Positions 1 to 7,109 of a stretch of 64,000 nt of DNA are shown piece after piece (the stretch's first letter is position 1; each line of letters begins with the position of its first letter). Source of the stretch: Piscinibacter sp. (GTDB taxonomy: Bacteria; Pseudomonadota; Gammaproteobacteria; Burkholderiales; Burkholderiaceae_C); assembly GCA_017983795.1 (NCBI GenBank), contig JAGOAS010000020.1, positions 1-64,000 on the forward strand. Reading direction: 5' to 3'. The translations under genes and the position numbers were made by a program. The notes below the pieces were generated by a model. The model saw only the letters and a list, made by a program, of their open reading frames with translations, did no database searches and was not told the origin of the DNA.

Positions 1-125
1 GGCCGTGCGCTCTTTACTCAGTCACGGGCTCGATCGCCCCAGCACGTTCCAAGCTACACGGGCCGGTCTGGCCGCCTCATCGGCGACCAGACTCTACCGT
101 TCTGGCCTGGTCTGAACATACAAGC

Positions 126-491
126 ATGCCGAAGCAACTGGACGCCCTCATCGCCCGGCTTTCGAGCGAGTCGTGCGTGGATGACGCGCGCGGCGCGCCG
201 GCGCTCGATGTGGGCGCGGCACCCGCACCGCGGGCTCACACGCTCGCGGAGCGCCGCATGATGATCCGCGAGGCATTCGCCCTGTGGCGCCGCCTCCTCA
301 ACGACATGGAGGCGGCCGCCACGCGCGTCGACTTGGTGGAGCGCGCCGAGGCGCTGGCGCGCATGGTCGATTCGCTCGCAGTCCTGATCGCGCTGGAGAA
401 CGAGGCCTACGGGATCGGCCGCACCGGAGCGGCCGCGCACCCGGGCACCCTCATCGCGGCGCGAACTCCACCCACAGACCTTCTCCAATGA
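126..491 (+). CDS. Short protein resembling the C-terminus of the neighbouring terminase-like gene
   Basis: Encodes 121 residues of unknown function. Residues about 72-97 (ERAEALARMVDSLAVLIALE followed by NEAYGI) resemble residues about 168-190 of the terminase-small-subunit-like protein encoded at 712 (LLERLGKSLTMFVALERESY). The N-terminal half is Ala/Arg rich and lacks the helix-turn-helix of the larger protein. It may therefore be a stand-alone copy or remnant of the C-terminal helical region. The ATG at 126 has no strong Shine-Dalgarno. The 3' end overlaps an antisense membrane ORF by 41 bp. The first 125 bases of the window show no gene I can support. Whether the protein is expressed is uncertain. 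Confidence 0.5.
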   Translation: MPKQLDALIARLSSESCVDDARGAPALDVGAAPAPRAHTLAERRMMIREAFALWRRLLNDMEAAATRVDLVERAEALARMVDSLAVLIALENEAYGIGRTGAAAHPGTLIAARTPPTDLLQ

Positions 492-669
492 CGGCCAGAG
501 CCCCCAGGGCGCCCAGCACCGCCAGGACTGCAATGAAGTCGTCCTCATCGCGTACCGTGCCCTTGTGCAGGGCGTACCCCAGGCCCAGCAGCGCGATGCC
601 CGTCCACGGGTACGCCGGCAAGGCCAGGAGCCCGGCCACCACGCTGACGATGGTCAGGAGCGTGAGCAT
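451..669 (-). CDS. Small two-helix membrane protein (holin-like size, unassigned)
   Basis: A 72-residue ORF with two hydrophobic stretches: residues about 3-34, broken by PAYPW near residues 18-22, and about 45-62. They are separated by a charged loop (HKGTVRDEDD). This is the size and topology of phage holins or small phage inner-membrane proteins, but there is no family motif and the name is only a comparison. It lies antisense between two phage-like plus-strand ORFs and overlaps the first by 41 bp. The ATG at 669 lacks a clear ribosome-binding site. The strongly hydrophobic composition is unlikely for a random antisense frame, which is the main reason to list it. Confidence 0.4.
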   Translation of the reverse strand: MLTLLTIVSVVAGLLALPAYPWTGIALLGLGYALHKGTVRDEDDFIAVLAVLGALGALAVIGEGLWVEFAPR

Positions 670-711
670 GCCGGCCTGCGCTGGACGAACGAGCGAGGGA
701 AGAACTGTCCC

Positions 712-1380
712 ATGACGAAATCCTACAGAGCCGGCGAGCTCGCCCCCATCCCCTGGGCCAAGATCCACCCGCACTACAAGGCGGGCATCCTCTCGCTTCG
801 CGCCATCGCAGAGCAGTTCGGCACTTCCCACCAGGCCATCAGGAAGCACGCAGCACGCCACGACTGGGGCGAGCGCGACCTGCGCCCGGCCATCATCGAA
901 CGCTCCGATGCGCTGGTTGCCAAGGCAGCGGTTGCCGGGCCAGTTCCCACCAAGCCGGTGGACAACGAGCAGCAGGTGATCGAGGACAACGCGCAGGCGC
1001 TGGCCGTGATCCGCATGGGGCACAGGAAGACGACTGCCACGGCGCGCCGCGTCGTCGACGCATTGATCGACCAGCTCGCACTCGTGGTGGACGCGCCTGA
1101 GCTGTTCGGCCAACTGCACATGGCCCTGGACGGTGACGCCGATGCCGAGATGGTCGACGCGCTGCGGAAGATGGTCGAGCTCGTCGGGAGCGCGTCGGCG
1201 CAATCGGTGCTGCTGGAACGGCTCGGCAAGTCGCTGACCATGTTCGTTGCCCTCGAGCGCGAGTCCTACGGCCTGAACAGCACGCCAGACGGCGGCGACC
1301 GGCCCACGGCGATCATCCGCGACTTCACCGGCCGGGGCGATCCCGACTCGCCATTCGAGGAGCGGCGCGCGGCGACCTGA
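712..1380 (+). CDS. Phage terminase small-subunit-like protein
   Basis: A 222-residue protein with an N-terminal helix-turn-helix segment at about residues 25-50 (LSLRAIAEQFGTSHQAIRKH). This matches the opening of many phage small terminases (start near WAKIHPHYKAGILSLRAIA). Small terminases recognise phage DNA and load the large ATPase/nuclease subunit for packaging. The ATG at 712 was chosen because the conserved motif follows directly and longer in-frame extensions are low-complexity and Arg-rich. No large terminase follows, so either the element is degenerate or its remainder lies left of the window. The C-terminal region is echoed by the protein encoded at 126. The family call rests on the HTH and general look; a transcriptional regulator is the alternative. 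Confidence 0.62.
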   Translation: MTKSYRAGELAPIPWAKIHPHYKAGILSLRAIAEQFGTSHQAIRKHAARHDWGERDLRPAIIERSDALVAKAAVAGPVPTKPVDNEQQVIEDNAQALAVIRMGHRKTTATARRVVDALIDQLALVVDAPELFGQLHMALDGDADAEMVDALRKMVELVGSASAQSVLLERLGKSLTMFVALERESYGLNSTPDGGDRPTAIIRDFTGRGDPDSPFEERRAAT

Positions 1381-1441
1381 CGCAGATCAGCGCGGCACGT
1401 GCGCCGGCGTCGAAGTGCCCGTCGGCATCGACGGCGCTCCC

Positions 1442-1447
1442 TATACT
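1442..1447 (+). promoter_or_regulatory. Putative -10 element for the small lipoprotein gene
   Basis: TATACT, a good sigma-70 -10 match, lies 24 nt before the lipoprotein ATG. No convincing -35 is visible at the expected distance. Confidence 0.35.
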
Positions 1448-1471
1448 CATCGCACGCCAAGGGAGAAGGCC

Positions 1472-1735
1472 ATGCTGAGAACGATCCCCCTCGTTGTCTT
1501 GCTCGCTGCGTGCGCGTCGACCAAGTGGTCGAACTCGTCCAAGTCGCAGCAGGACTTCTACCGAGAGAACTCGCAGTGCATGGCGATGGCCGGCTCCGGC
1601 CAGGCTCAGCCGATGATGCCCGGGGCCGGTGTGGTGCAGTCGGGCTACAACCAGGGCGTCGCCATCGGCGCCGCCGCGAACCAGCGCGCCATCTACGAGC
1701 AGTGCATGATGGGCAATGGCTGGTACAAGCAGTAG
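1472..1735 (+). CDS. Small secreted lipoprotein, function unknown
   Basis: An 87-residue protein with a lipoprotein signal peptide (MLRTIPLVVLLAACAS); the lipobox is LAAC, giving Cys14 as the acylated residue. The mature part is short, Ser/Gln/Met rich and has two further cysteines (SQCMAM and EQCMMG) that could form a disulphide. A Gly/Ala-rich middle (NQGVAIGAAA) resembles small glycine-zipper lipoproteins. The ATG at 1472 is preceded by a strong Shine-Dalgarno (GGGAGAAGG at about 1461-1469) and a TATACT -10. In a prophage a small lipoprotein could be an outer spanin, but no partner inner spanin or lysozyme is seen. Confidence 0.7.
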   Translation: MLRTIPLVVLLAACASTKWSNSSKSQQDFYRENSQCMAMAGSGQAQPMMPGAGVVQSGYNQGVAIGAAANQRAIYEQCMMGNGWYKQ

Positions 1736-1834
1736 CAGCACGCGCCCTGGGTAGGTCTGGGCCTCGGGGTAGATCAGCCCGGCCCGCTCGGCGAGTCGAG
1801 CCCGCTGCGCCATCCATCGCGCACGAGGTCACCG

Positions 1835-2167
1835 ATGACCAAGCACTGGTTGCCCGTCGGGATGCCACCCTCGCTCGCCATGCCGGCACCTCGCGAGCCG
1901 AGCCGGTGGCAGTATGTGGCGACCCTCGAGCTCCAACTCAGTCGGCTCATCGAGGCCGACCCAGGGGCGGCGCGCAGCGGGCTCGAGATGTCGCGGGAGA
2001 ACGCGCCGGAGCTATGGAAGATCGCGCAGCAGTTGCCGCGCCAGCATTGGGCGAGCGCACTGGCGCGCAGCGACCAGCTGACGAGCCTCCTGCCCGACCC
2101 GTGGCGGGTGAGCGAAGTTGAGGCGGAACCGCGTAGCCTGCGGGCTATGCTTGAGGCCGTAGCATGA
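1835..2167 (+). CDS. Hypothetical protein (110 aa)
   Basis: I do not recognise this protein. It is soluble, 110 residues, with a helical, Leu- and Arg-rich middle (YVATLELQLSRLIEADPGAA) and no membrane segment or signal peptide. The start at 1835 follows a modest GAGG. It sits downstream of the lipoprotein in the mobile-element-like stretch, and its stop overlaps a 24-codon ORF in the ATGA arrangement. It could be a phage accessory gene. Confidence 0.5.
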   Translation: MTKHWLPVGMPPSLAMPAPREPSRWQYVATLELQLSRLIEADPGAARSGLEMSRENAPELWKIAQQLPRQHWASALARSDQLTSLLPDPWRVSEVEAEPRSLRAMLEAVA

Positions 2168-2238
2168 TGCCCACGAGACGACAACTCCGCGACGCCGCGA
2201 AGTGGCTCAGCGGTCTGGCGCCGATGCCGTGGGGGTAA
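2164..2238 (+). CDS. Possible 24-residue basic microprotein
   Basis: The ATG at 2164 overlaps the stop of the preceding ORF (ATGA), a sign of translational coupling. The product begins MMPTRRQLRDAAKWLSGLAP, a short basic, possibly amphipathic helix. At this length it may be chance; it ends inside a 9-bp direct repeat. Confidence 0.28.
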   Translation: MMPTRRQLRDAAKWLSGLAPMPWG

Positions 2239-2252
2239 CTTTCGGGGTAACT
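2232..2252. repeat. Tandem direct repeat GGGGTAACT (2 copies)
   Basis: GGGGTAACT occurs at 2232-2240 and again at 2244-2252, a 12-bp period. It lies where phage-like genes give way to chromosomal genes, so it could be part of an attachment or integrase-arm site. No integrase or second att copy is visible. Confidence 0.45.
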
Positions 2253-2320
2253 CCAACACCCCGACGCAGAAACCCCAAGTATTCATGCGGCCTGGCGGCT
2301 TGCCTGCGATTCCTGTCGGT

Positions 2321-2343
2321 GCCATCGGCCGCCGCCCGATGGC
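2321..2343 (+). terminator. Hairpin GCCATCGG/CCGATGGC after the phage-like genes
   Basis: Perfect 8-bp arms at 2321-2328 and 2336-2343 with a 7-nt loop. No U-tract follows, so it is at best a weak or Rho-assisted terminator. The surrounding stretch 2239-2448 holds no gene I can support. Confidence 0.3.
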
Positions 2344-2448
2344 CGACTTCAAGCTAGGGGTTCCATGGCGCGCGCGCCGAGCTTGCCGCGTACCATGCTC
2401 GAGCGGCTGGGGCATCGGTGCAACCGGCGGCGAGAGGGGCGGTTCACC

Positions 2449-2709
2449 ATGGCGCGTTTTTCGGCGAACAAGCAGCAGCCGGCCAAGCTGGTCTGGCGCA
2501 TCACTGCCAATGCGCCCTTGGGCGAGTATGTCGACCCGAAGCAGACGATCGTCTCGCCATCCGAACCCGCCAAGAGCAAGGTCGATCCGCGCGAGAACGG
2601 CTGGCTGGCCTCGTCGCTCGAGTTGCTCGGCGGCGTGCGCGTCAGCGAAGCGCCGCTCGACACCCTGCCCGGCGAGCTGATCGAAGAGTTCATGAACTCC
2701 AAGCGCTAA
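2449..2709 (+). CDS. Conserved hypothetical protein (86 aa)
   Basis: An 86-residue soluble protein starting MARFSANKQQPAKLVWRITA. It has an LGEYVDP segment and a C-terminal acidic/hydrophobic stretch (GWLASSLELLGGVRVSE). I recall similar small proteins of unknown function in Burkholderiales but know of no assigned role. The start at 2449 follows GGCGAGAGGGGC, a good purine-rich Shine-Dalgarno, and shorter than the maximal frame. It is convergent with the iron permease gene and overlaps its end by 4 bp. Confidence 0.7.
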   Translation: MARFSANKQQPAKLVWRITANAPLGEYVDPKQTIVSPSEPAKSKVDPRENGWLASSLELLGGVRVSEAPLDTLPGELIEEFMNSKR

Positions 2710-4325
2710 GCGCTCGAGATGCGCTCCGCACGCAGCGAGCGCGACAGCAGCAGCACCGGCAGCAGGCCCACCACCACGATCGCCAGCGAAGGCAGCGCCG
2801 CTTCGCCCAGGCGCTCGTCGCGCGCCAGCTGGTAGGCCACCACCGCCAGCGTGTCGCTGTTGAAGGGGCGCAGCACCAGCGTGGCGGGCAGCTCCTTCAT
2901 CACGTCGACGAATACCAGCAGCAGCGCCGCCAGGCCGGCGCGCCGCAGCAGCGGCGCGTGCAGTTCGGCGAACAGGCGGCGGCGCGAGGCGCCCAGCATG
3001 CGCGCCGTCTCGTCGACCGAAGGCGGCACGCGCGCATAACCCGCCTCGACCGACTGCAACGCCACCGCCGAGAAGCGCACCAGGTAGGCGTACATCAGGC
3101 CGAACAGCGTACCGGTGACCAGCGCCGTCGTGCCCGCCTGCGGGAAGCGCGCCTGCAGCCAGCCCACCGGCAGCAGGATGCCCACCGCGATCACCGCGCC
3201 GGGCACGGCATAACCGAGCGAGACCACGCGCGCCGCGGCACGCAGCGCGCCGCTCTCGCGCAGGCGCAGCGCGAAGCCGAGTGCGAGCGCGGCGGCGGTG
3301 GCCAGCAGGGCCGCGATCCCGGCGAGCTTGAAGCTGGTCCAGGCCCACTGCGCGAAACGCGCCAGCGGCAGGCCGAACTCGGCGTTGGCCGCCTCCAGCC
3401 ACACCAGCCGCAAGAGCACCGCCACCGGCAGCACGAAGCCCAGCAGCACCGGCAGCGCGCAGGCCGCCACCGCCAGCGCCGCGCGGCCGCCGCGCAATTC
3501 GATGGCGCGTGCCTCGGCTGCGTGCACCGCGCCGGCGCGCGTGGCCGCGAAGCGCAGGCGCTTCTGCGCGCGTTGCTCGACCCACAGCAGCAGCGCCACC
3601 AGCAGCAGCAGCAGCGAGGCGAGCTGCGCGGCGGCATCGCGGTCGAACATCACCAGCCAGGCCTTGTAGATGCCGGTGGTGAAGGTCGCGAGGCCGAAGT
3701 AGGAGCCGACGCCGTAGTCGGCCAGCGTCTCCATCAGCGCCAGCGCAACGCCGGCGGCCAGCGCCGGGCGCGCCAGCGGCAGCGCCACCTCGCGCACGCG
3801 GCGCAGCGTGCCGGCGCCGAGCAGGCGCGCGGCTTCCATCAGCGGCACCGCGCGTTCGCCCAAAGCGGCACGCGTCAGCAGGTAGACGTAGGGGTAGAGG
3901 CAGAGGATGAACATCGCCGCGGCGCCCCACAGGCTGCGCACGTCGGGCCACAGCGCGCCCTGCGCCCCCGTGAGGGCGCGCAGCCAGGTCTGCAGCGGCC
4001 CGCTGAACTGCAGGAAGTCGGTGGCCGCATAGGCCAGCACATAGGCCGGCATCGCCAGCGGCAGCAGCAACGCCCACTCGAAGACGCGCCGCAGCGGAAA
4101 CTCGAACAGCGCCACCAGCGCGGCCGTGGCGCCGCCCAGCAGCGCCACGCCCAGCGCCACCAGCAGCGCCAGCAGCAGCGAATTGAGCGCGTACTCGGGC
4201 AGCACGGTCTCGAACTGGTGGCGCAGCACCGCGAGGCTGGCCGCATCCAGCGCCAGCCACGAGCCCAGCACGCCCAGCACGGGCACGGCAAGCAGCAGGC
4301 AGGCGAGGGTCAGCAGGCGGGACAT
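2706..4325 (-). CDS. fbpB: Ferric iron ABC transporter, permease (FbpB/SfuB type)
   Basis: A 539-residue inner-membrane protein that forms the channel of an Fe(III) importer. It is a fused permease with two binding-protein-dependent transport modules. Each half carries an EAA-loop motif that contacts the ATPase: EAARLLGAGTLRRVREVALP in the first half and DETARMLGASRRRLFAELHA in the second, with about twelve hydrophobic segments overall. The ATG at 4325 was preferred over an upstream TTG at 4337; neither has a clear Shine-Dalgarno. It is divergent from the ATPase gene at 4421 with a Fur-box-like palindrome between. The periplasmic iron-binding subunit (FbpA) is not adjacent. Spermidine/putrescine or thiamine permeases are distant alternatives. 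Confidence 0.88.
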   Translation of the reverse strand: MSRLLTLACLLLAVPVLGVLGSWLALDAASLAVLRHQFETVLPEYALNSLLLALLVALGVALLGGATAALVALFEFPLRRVFEWALLLPLAMPAYVLAYAATDFLQFSGPLQTWLRALTGAQGALWPDVRSLWGAAAMFILCLYPYVYLLTRAALGERAVPLMEAARLLGAGTLRRVREVALPLARPALAAGVALALMETLADYGVGSYFGLATFTTGIYKAWLVMFDRDAAAQLASLLLLLVALLLWVEQRAQKRLRFAATRAGAVHAAEARAIELRGGRAALAVAACALPVLLGFVLPVAVLLRLVWLEAANAEFGLPLARFAQWAWTSFKLAGIAALLATAAALALGFALRLRESGALRAAARVVSLGYAVPGAVIAVGILLPVGWLQARFPQAGTTALVTGTLFGLMYAYLVRFSAVALQSVEAGYARVPPSVDETARMLGASRRRLFAELHAPLLRRAGLAALLLVFVDVMKELPATLVLRPFNSDTLAVVAYQLARDERLGEAALPSLAIVVVGLLPVLLLSRSLRAERISSA

Positions 4326-4378
4326 GGGAGGCGGCAACCGCAGCAGCAGCCCGGCTTGACCGGGCGCAATTCATTTGC

Positions 4379-4393
4379 GAACGATTCTCGTTC
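4379..4393. promoter_or_regulatory. Fur-box-like operator between the divergent iron transport genes
   Basis: GAACGA-TTC-TCGTTC is a perfect 6-bp inverted repeat with a 3-nt centre. It lies in an AT-richer patch 28 bp upstream of the ATPase start and within the shared divergent promoter region. This fits the hexamer layout of Fur operators, though it departs from the GATAAT consensus. Iron-dependent repression of both genes is inferred. Confidence 0.55.
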
Positions 4394-4408
4394 TTGCGGT
4401 GAGGCCGA

Positions 4409-4414
4409 TATCAT
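4409..4414 (+). promoter_or_regulatory. Putative -10 (TATCAT) giving a leaderless ATPase mRNA
   Basis: TATCAT is followed by 6 nt and then the ATG at 4421, with no Shine-Dalgarno. The Fur-like palindrome covers the expected -35 zone. Confidence 0.45.
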
Positions 4415-4420
4415 AGGCCG

Positions 4421-5521
4421 ATGTTTCTCACCGTCGAGCACGCCTGCGTCAGCTACCCCGGCAGCGGCGCCGCCAAGGCGGCGGTGCAGGATGTTTCGCT
4501 GGTGCTGCGGCGTGGCGAGATCGGCGTGCTGATCGGCCCCTCGGGCTGCGGCAAGACCTCGCTGCTGCGCGCGGTGGCGGGCCTGGAGCGGCTGGCCGCG
4601 GGCCGCATCGTGATCGACGGCGAGGTGCTGGCCGACGCGGCTGGCGGCGTGCACGTCAGCCCCGAGGCGCGCCGCATCGGCATGGTGTTCCAGGACTACG
4701 CCCTCTTCCCGCACCTGAGCGTGGAAGCCAACGTCGACTTCGGCATCCGCCACCTGCCCACGGCGCAGCGCCGCGCGCGCACGCTGGAGGTGCTCGATCT
4801 GGTCGGCCTGGCGCACGCCGCGAAGCGCGCGCCGCACCAGCTCTCCGGCGGCCAGCAGCAGCGCATCGCGCTGGCGCGCGCGCTGGCGCCCAGCCCGCGA
4901 TTGCTGCTGCTCGACGAACCCTTCTCCAGCCTCGACGTCGACCTGCGCGAGCGCCTCGCCCAGGAGCTGCGCGCCATCCTCAAGCAGGCCGGCACCACGG
5001 CGCTGTTCGTCACGCACGACCAGATGGAAGCCTTCGCGGTGGGCGAGTTGATCGGCGTCATGCACCGCGGCCGCCTCGAGCAGTGGGACGACCCCTACAC
5101 GCTCTACCACCGCCCGGCCGCGCGCTTCGTGGCCGACTTCATCGGCCACGGCGTGTTCGCGCCGGCCAGGATCGTCGCGCAGGGCGTGCCGGAAGACGGG
5201 CACTGCAACTGCATCGTGCGCACCCCGCTGGGCGACCTGACCGACGTGGCCGAATGCCCGATGCCCGATGCCTACCCGGGCGGCGAATGCGAGGTGCTGC
5301 TGCGCGCCGACGACATCGTGCACGACGACGCGGCGCCGGTGAAAGCGCGCATCGAGAGCAAGGCCTTCCGCGGCGCCGAATTCCTCTACACGCTGCGCCT
5401 GGCCAGCGGCGAGAAGCTGCTGGCCCACGTGCCCTCGCACCACGACCACCAGATCGGCGAGTGGATCGGCATCCGCCCCGAGGTCGATCACGTGGTGACC
5501 TTCCAGCGCGGCGGGGATTGA
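4421..5521 (+). CDS. fbpC: Ferric iron ABC transporter, ATP-binding protein (FbpC type)
   Basis: A 366-residue cytoplasmic ATPase that powers the Fe(III) permease. Walker A is GPSGCGKTS (about 39-47), the signature LSGGQQQRIALARAL, Walker B LLLLDEPFSSLD and the switch histidine in LFVTHDQ. The C-terminal extension of about 120 residues (from about FIGHGVFAPARIV) is the TOBE-like regulatory region seen in FbpC/PotA ATPases. The start follows a -10-like TATCAT by 6 nt, suggesting a leaderless message. It is divergent from the permease gene. The substrate call depends on the permease type and the Fur-like site, since sulphate, polyamine and iron ATPases look alike. Confidence 0.88.
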   Translation: MFLTVEHACVSYPGSGAAKAAVQDVSLVLRRGEIGVLIGPSGCGKTSLLRAVAGLERLAAGRIVIDGEVLADAAGGVHVSPEARRIGMVFQDYALFPHLSVEANVDFGIRHLPTAQRRARTLEVLDLVGLAHAAKRAPHQLSGGQQQRIALARALAPSPRLLLLDEPFSSLDVDLRERLAQELRAILKQAGTTALFVTHDQMEAFAVGELIGVMHRGRLEQWDDPYTLYHRPAARFVADFIGHGVFAPARIVAQGVPEDGHCNCIVRTPLGDLTDVAECPMPDAYPGGECEVLLRADDIVHDDAAPVKARIESKAFRGAEFLYTLRLASGEKLLAHVPSHHDHQIGEWIGIRPEVDHVVTFQRGGD

Positions 5522-5604
5522 TAGCGCCCGCAAGCTCCCCGGCAAAGCCCGTTTCCACGTGCAACTTTCCCGGGCGTTCCGGCCTCCAAGGCGGACCCGC
5601 GTCC

Positions 5605-5610
5605 TATACT
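5605..5610 (+). promoter_or_regulatory. Putative -10 element for the ctp protease gene
   Basis: TATACT lies 62 nt upstream of the ATG at 5673; no clear -35. CCTATACTGGCC (from 5603) recurs as the -10 context of the tRNA-Thr gene near 54150. The rest of 5522-5672 shows nothing else I can name. Confidence 0.4.
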
Positions 5611-5672
5611 GGCCGTTCATGCGTGCGCCAATGGGCAATCGGGCACGCACGCGGGTGAGAAGGGGTTCCTCG

Positions 5673-7109
5673 ATGGGTAGCAAATTGAAGGTCGCTGGGT
5701 GGTTGGCACTGGGCGCTGTCGCCGGTGCATTGACCACGATGCAGTTCCAGGCGATCGCCCGCAGTTCGGTCTCGCAGCTGCCGCTGGAGGAATTGCAGCA
5801 GCTCGCCGCCGTATTCGGCATGGTCAAGACCGACTACGTCGAGCCGGTCGACGAGAAGAAACTCATCAACGATGCCATCTCCGGCATGGTCTCGGGGCTG
5901 GATCCGCATTCGCAGTTCTTCGACAAGAAGAGCTTCAAGGAATTCCGCGAGGGCACCAGCGGCCGCTTCGTCGGCGTGGGCATCGAGATCGGCATGGAAG
6001 ACGGCCTGGTGAAGGTGGTCTCGCCGATCGAAGGCTCGCCCGCCTTCCGCGCCGGCCTCAAGAGCGGCGACCTGATCACCAAGATCGACGACACCGTGGT
6101 CAAGGGCCTGACCATGGACCAGGCCGTCAAGAAGATGCGCGGCGAGCCCAACACCAAGGTCATCCTGACGGTGTTCCGCAAGGCCGAGAGCCGCAGCTTC
6201 CCGGTGACCATCATCCGCGAGGAGATCCGCGTGCAGAGCGTGCGCGCGAAGATGGTCGAGCCCGGCTACGCCTGGTTGCGCGTGAGCCAGTTCCAGGATC
6301 GCACGGTGGACGACTTCGGCAAGAAGCTCGAAGAGCTCTACAAGCAGGATCCGGCCCTCAAGGGCCTGGTGCTCGATCTGCGCAACGACCCGGGCGGCCT
6401 GCTCGAGGGTGCGGTGGCGGTCTCCTCGGCCTTCCTGCCCACCGACGTGGTGGTGGTCAGCACCAACGGCCAGATCGCCGACTCCAAGGCCACCTTCAAG
6501 GCCTCGCCCGAGTACTACCTGCGCCGCGGCGGCAGCGATCCGCTCAAGCGCCTGCCCGAGGCGGTGAAGAAGGTGCCGATGGTGGTGCTGGTCAACGAAG
6601 GCTCGGCCTCGGCCAGCGAGATCGTCGCCGGCGCACTGCAGGATCACAAGCGCGCCACCATCATGGGCGCGCAGACCTTCGGCAAGGGCTCGGTGCAGAC
6701 GGTGCGCCAGCTCGGCCCCGACACCGCGCTGAAGATCACCACGGCGCGTTACTACACGCCCAGCGGCGCGTCGATCCAGGCCAAGGGCATCGTGCCCGAC
6801 GTGATGCTCGACGAGACCGCCGAGGGCAACGTATTCGCCGCACTGCGCGTGCGCGAGGCCGACCTGGAGAAGCACATCGCCAGCGGCCAGGGCGCCGAGC
6901 AGAAGGACGAGGCCCGCGAGAAGGCGCGCGAGGAAGCGCGCAAGAAGCTCGAGGCCGAGACCGCCAAGAAGGCCGACATCAAGCCGCTGCCCGAGTTCGG
7001 CAGCGCCGAGGACTTCCAGCTCGTGCAGGCCATCAATCGCCTGAAGGGCAAGCCCGTGCTGGTGAGCAAGACCGCCGTCGAGCGCAAGGCCGAGGCGCCC
7101 GCCAACTGA
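5673..7109 (+). CDS. ctpA: C-terminal processing peptidase, S41 family
   Basis: A 478-residue serine protease exported or anchored by an N-terminal hydrophobic segment (VAGWLALGAVAGALTTMQF). It contains a PDZ domain (about 90-170, GRFVGVGIEIGMEDGLVKVV) that binds substrate C-termini and the tail-specific protease domain. The Ser/Lys dyad is visible as the Ser in NEGSASASEIVAG and the Lys in TFGKGSVQTV. Family members trim periplasmic or envelope protein C-termini. The ATG at 5673 was chosen because a GAGAAGGGG Shine-Dalgarno precedes it and the signal segment follows at once; longer frames add only basic residues. The C-terminus has a charged KA/EE-rich stretch. Its TGA overlaps the probable CTG start of the next gene. 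Confidence 0.92.
   Translation: MGSKLKVAGWLALGAVAGALTTMQFQAIARSSVSQLPLEELQQLAAVFGMVKTDYVEPVDEKKLINDAISGMVSGLDPHSQFFDKKSFKEFREGTSGRFVGVGIEIGMEDGLVKVVSPIEGSPAFRAGLKSGDLITKIDDTVVKGLTMDQAVKKMRGEPNTKVILTVFRKAESRSFPVTIIREEIRVQSVRAKMVEPGYAWLRVSQFQDRTVDDFGKKLEELYKQDPALKGLVLDLRNDPGGLLEGAVAVSSAFLPTDVVVVSTNGQIADSKATFKASPEYYLRRGGSDPLKRLPEAVKKVPMVVLVNEGSASASEIVAGALQDHKRATIMGAQTFGKGSVQTVRQLGPDTALKITTARYYTPSGASIQAKGIVPDVMLDETAEGNVFAALRVREADLEKHIASGQGAEQKDEAREKAREEARKKLEAETAKKADIKPLPEFGSAEDFQLVQAINRLKGKPVLVSKTAVERKAEAPAN

Noticed and set aside
2418-4532. A plus-strand Gln/Arg-rich frame of about 700 codons opposite the iron permease
   Set aside because: Its composition is the antisense of Leu/Ala-rich membrane protein codons; it has no motif and conflicts with a well supported permease.
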